Assembly (NCBI RefSeq): GCF_000023905.1
Contig: NC_013192.1
Coordinates: 2,046,001-2,110,000, forward strand
Reading direction: 5' to 3'
DNA: 64,000 nucleotides
DNA from: Leptotrichia buccalis C-1013-b
GTDB lineage: Bacteria > Fusobacteriota > Fusobacteriia > Fusobacteriales > Leptotrichiaceae
Both the position numbers and the translations under genes were made by a program. The stretch's first letter is position 1, and every line of letters starts with the position of its first letter. This document shows positions 62,408 through 64,000 of this stretch, piece by piece. The notes beneath the pieces are model-generated. The model was given only the letters and a program-made list of their open reading frames with translations, was not told the origin of the DNA and did no database searches.

Positions 62408-63547
62408 ATGAAGAAATTATTACTAATAGGAGCAATCTTAGTAACAGGAGCAATTTCATTCGCTGATTCAAAATCAGATTATGAAAATGCGGTAAAATTA
62501 GGGCAACAGAAAAAAATTACAGAAGCTGTAAAAGTTCTAGAAGGATTAGCAAAAGGAACTGATACTTACGCACAAAAAGCAAATCTTGAATTAGGTGCAT
62601 ATTATTTACAAAACAATGATGTAAACAAAGCTAAACCTTATTTACAAGCTGCATGGGGAAATGGACAATCTACAACTCCTGAAGCTGTAGAAGCAGCAAG
62701 ATTATTATATTTAGTAGGAATTCAACAAAAAAATAAAGCTGAAGCTGAAAAATATATTCTTTGGACAGATGAAAAATCTGGAGGAAAAAGTGCAGATGTT
62801 ACATCAAGTTTAATTATTTTCTATTTTGACAATAATGAACAATCAAAAGGAACAGCAAGATATAATAAAGCAGTGCAATCTTCAGATAAAAACTTCGTAG
62901 CAGAAGTAAATTATAACATCGGACAATATTACTTGACAAACAATAAGGCAGCACAAGCTAAACCATACTTACAAAAAGCTTACACAGGAGCAACTGACCG
63001 TGTAAATGGAGCAGGAATTTTATTAGCGGAAATCGCTTTATCTGAAAAAAATCCTACACAAGCTGAAAAATACTTATTAGAAATGAATACCGCAGCAAAA
63101 AGTAAAAATGCACAAATTTTAGGAATGTTAGGAACTTTTTATTTACAACAAAATAATCTTACAAAAGCTGAAGAATATTTAACAAAAACAATATCTGTAG
63201 AACCTAAAAATACAAGTGCAAAAGTATTATTACTAGGAATTTACGAAACTCAAAATAACGCTACAAAAGTAAATTCAATTTACAACCAATTAAAATCAGC
63301 TGCACCAAAAGAAGCTAATAGACAAATTGGAACTTATTTTGCAAATATCGGAGCAACAGCTTTATCTGAAAAATATTTACAAAAAGCAATAAATGAAGAT
63401 AAAGACAACAATGCAAAAGTTATTTTAGGACAAGTTTATGCAGGACAAGGTAAAAAAGATGAAGCAGTTAAAATTTTACAAGAAGCTGTAAAAAGTAAAG
63501 TAAATGGAGCATCAGAAATTTTAAAACAAGTTCAAGCAATGAAATAA
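62408..63547 (+). CDS. Exported TPR-repeat protein
   Basis: A signal peptide (MKKLLLIGAILVTGAISFA) precedes about nine tetratricopeptide repeats with A-x2-YL/PYLQKA signatures (for example KAKPYLQAAW, AQAKPYLQKAY, KAEEYLTKTI, LSEKYLQKAI). TPR arrays bind partner proteins; here it should work in the periplasm or at the outer membrane. No further domain is seen and the partner is unknown. GGAGGAAAA precedes the ATG. Confidence 0.9.
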   Translation: MKKLLLIGAILVTGAISFADSKSDYENAVKLGQQKKITEAVKVLEGLAKGTDTYAQKANLELGAYYLQNNDVNKAKPYLQAAWGNGQSTTPEAVEAARLLYLVGIQQKNKAEAEKYILWTDEKSGGKSADVTSSLIIFYFDNNEQSKGTARYNKAVQSSDKNFVAEVNYNIGQYYLTNNKAAQAKPYLQKAYTGATDRVNGAGILLAEIALSEKNPTQAEKYLLEMNTAAKSKNAQILGMLGTFYLQQNNLTKAEEYLTKTISVEPKNTSAKVLLLGIYETQNNATKVNSIYNQLKSAAPKEANRQIGTYFANIGATALSEKYLQKAINEDKDNNAKVILGQVYAGQGKKDEAVKILQEAVKSKVNGASEILKQVQAMK

Positions 63548-63575
63548 TAAATTTTAAGAAATAAAATCATATAAT

Positions 63576-63627
63576 TAGGCAATACTCTCCTACTTTAAAA
63601 TGTTGTGAGATAATTGCCTATTTTTTT
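63576..63627 (+). terminator. Terminator after the TPR gene
   Basis: TAGGCAAT (63576-63583) pairs with ATTGCCTA (63613-63620), followed by seven T. Confidence 0.88.
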
Positions 63628-63651
63628 AAGAAATTTAATTTACATAAGGAA

Positions 63652-64000
63652 GTGAGAACAATAAAAACAAATAAAAAATTACTAATATTAAGCTTAATTC
63701 TAGGCAGCTTCACATTAAATGCCGCTAAAACAACCTCAACATACACTATTAAAAAATCTACTAATACAAATATTAATACAAACATAAAAAATACTGCAAA
63801 TAGCAGTATAAATAAACCAAATAATCAAAACACCAAAGCAAATAATGAAACTATTATTCCCAAAGGATTAAAGCCTGGAGATACCATTGGACTAATTGCA
63901 CCTGCAAATTATGCTAACGAAAACAGTGCCGCAGAAGTTGAATATTTAAAGAACCGTGGTTTCAATGTCGTTTATGGTCAATCATACTATTCTAAATGGC
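63652..64000 (+). CDS. S66 LD-carboxypeptidase-like protein, N-terminal part
   Basis: The frame is open to the window end. A signal peptide-like start (IKTNKKLLILSLILGSFTLNAA) and an Asn/Thr-rich linker of about 45 residues lead to PKGLKPGDTIGLIAPANYA, the conserved start of S66 (LdcA/MccF) peptidases that cut tetrapeptide stems in peptidoglycan recycling. The catalytic Ser lies beyond the window. No ATG opens the frame: AAGGA is spaced 10 bases from ATA 63661, which codes the residue where Met is expected. GTG 63652 is the only standard alternative, but lies one base after AAGGA. Confidence 0.72.
   Translation, partial: MRTIKTNKKLLILSLILGSFTLNAAKTTSTYTIKKSTNTNINTNIKNTANSSINKPNNQNTKANNETIIPKGLKPGDTIGLIAPANYANENSAAEVEYLKNRGFNVVYGQSYYSKW

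Overview
The window looks like chromosomal DNA of a member of the Leptotrichiaceae (Fusobacteriota), most likely Leptotrichia. The sequence is very AT-rich, most genes have strong AGGAGG-type ribosome binding sites, and short T-rich hairpin terminators are common. The proteins mix diderm features (signal-peptide beta-barrel candidates, FadA-like adhesins, RlpA) with Firmicute-like gene orders and envelope enzymes (accB-accC-asp23-nusB, LytR-CpsA-Psr, OatA-like acyltransferase, NodB deacetylase). No rRNA, tRNA, CRISPR array, prophage or intact transposase was recognised. The species name is inference.

Layout. 1-8.1 kb: end of a ComM-like ATPase, then engB, an LCP-family gene and coaE on the minus strand. 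A plus-strand cluster follows: accB-like, accC, asp23-like, amaP-like, nusB, then a NadR-like NAD enzyme. The accB-like protein has lost the biotin-attachment lysine. 8.2-12.8 kb: rnfD and rnfC without the other rnf genes, a nitronate-monooxygenase-like flavoprotein and an unknown gene. 13-17.3 kb: thioredoxin, galE, two tandem exported beta-barrel-like paralogues and an M29 aminopeptidase.

17.4-26.5 kb is the most interesting region. It holds a PTS EIICBA permease, a DeoR regulator, an eliminase-type glycyl radical enzyme with its activase, a fructose-6-phosphate-aldolase-like transaldolase and a second DeoR regulator. Three transcription units have a good sigma-70 promoter followed by the same helically phased 10-bp direct repeats, so they look like one regulon. 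The simplest reading is import and phosphorylation of a sugar or anhydro-sugar, radical dehydration, then aldol cleavage.

26.5-30.2 kb: a decayed LysR gene, an ArsR-rhodanese regulator divergent from trxA and trxB with a perfect operator palindrome over the -10 box, and a double-META protein. 30.2-37.5 kb: PhzF-like and EamA genes, two FadA-like adhesins, enolase, a lipoprotein, a cytoplasmic 5'-nucleotidase and a MazG-like protein. 37.5-46.8 kb: a structured intergenic repeat, an exported 5'-nucleotidase, a tiny exported cationic repeat protein, cutC, relA/spoT, an OatA-like acyltransferase, a stand-alone SGNH protein derived from the same domain, and a MITE-like element. 46.8-53.4 kb: exported unknown protein, RNase H, fabG, RlpA, NodB deacetylase, an FtsL-like protein, a candidate C-rich small RNA, argS and a histidine phosphatase. 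53.5-64 kb: a siroheme-type dehydrogenase, hemB, trkA-trkH, a second copy of the structured repeat, nrdD-nrdG under two NrdR boxes, dapH, a TPR protein and the start of an S66 LD-carboxypeptidase that seems to begin at ATA.

The metabolism suggested is anaerobic and fermentative: glycyl-radical enzymes, an Rnf-type system, PTS sugar uptake and thioredoxin-based redox control.
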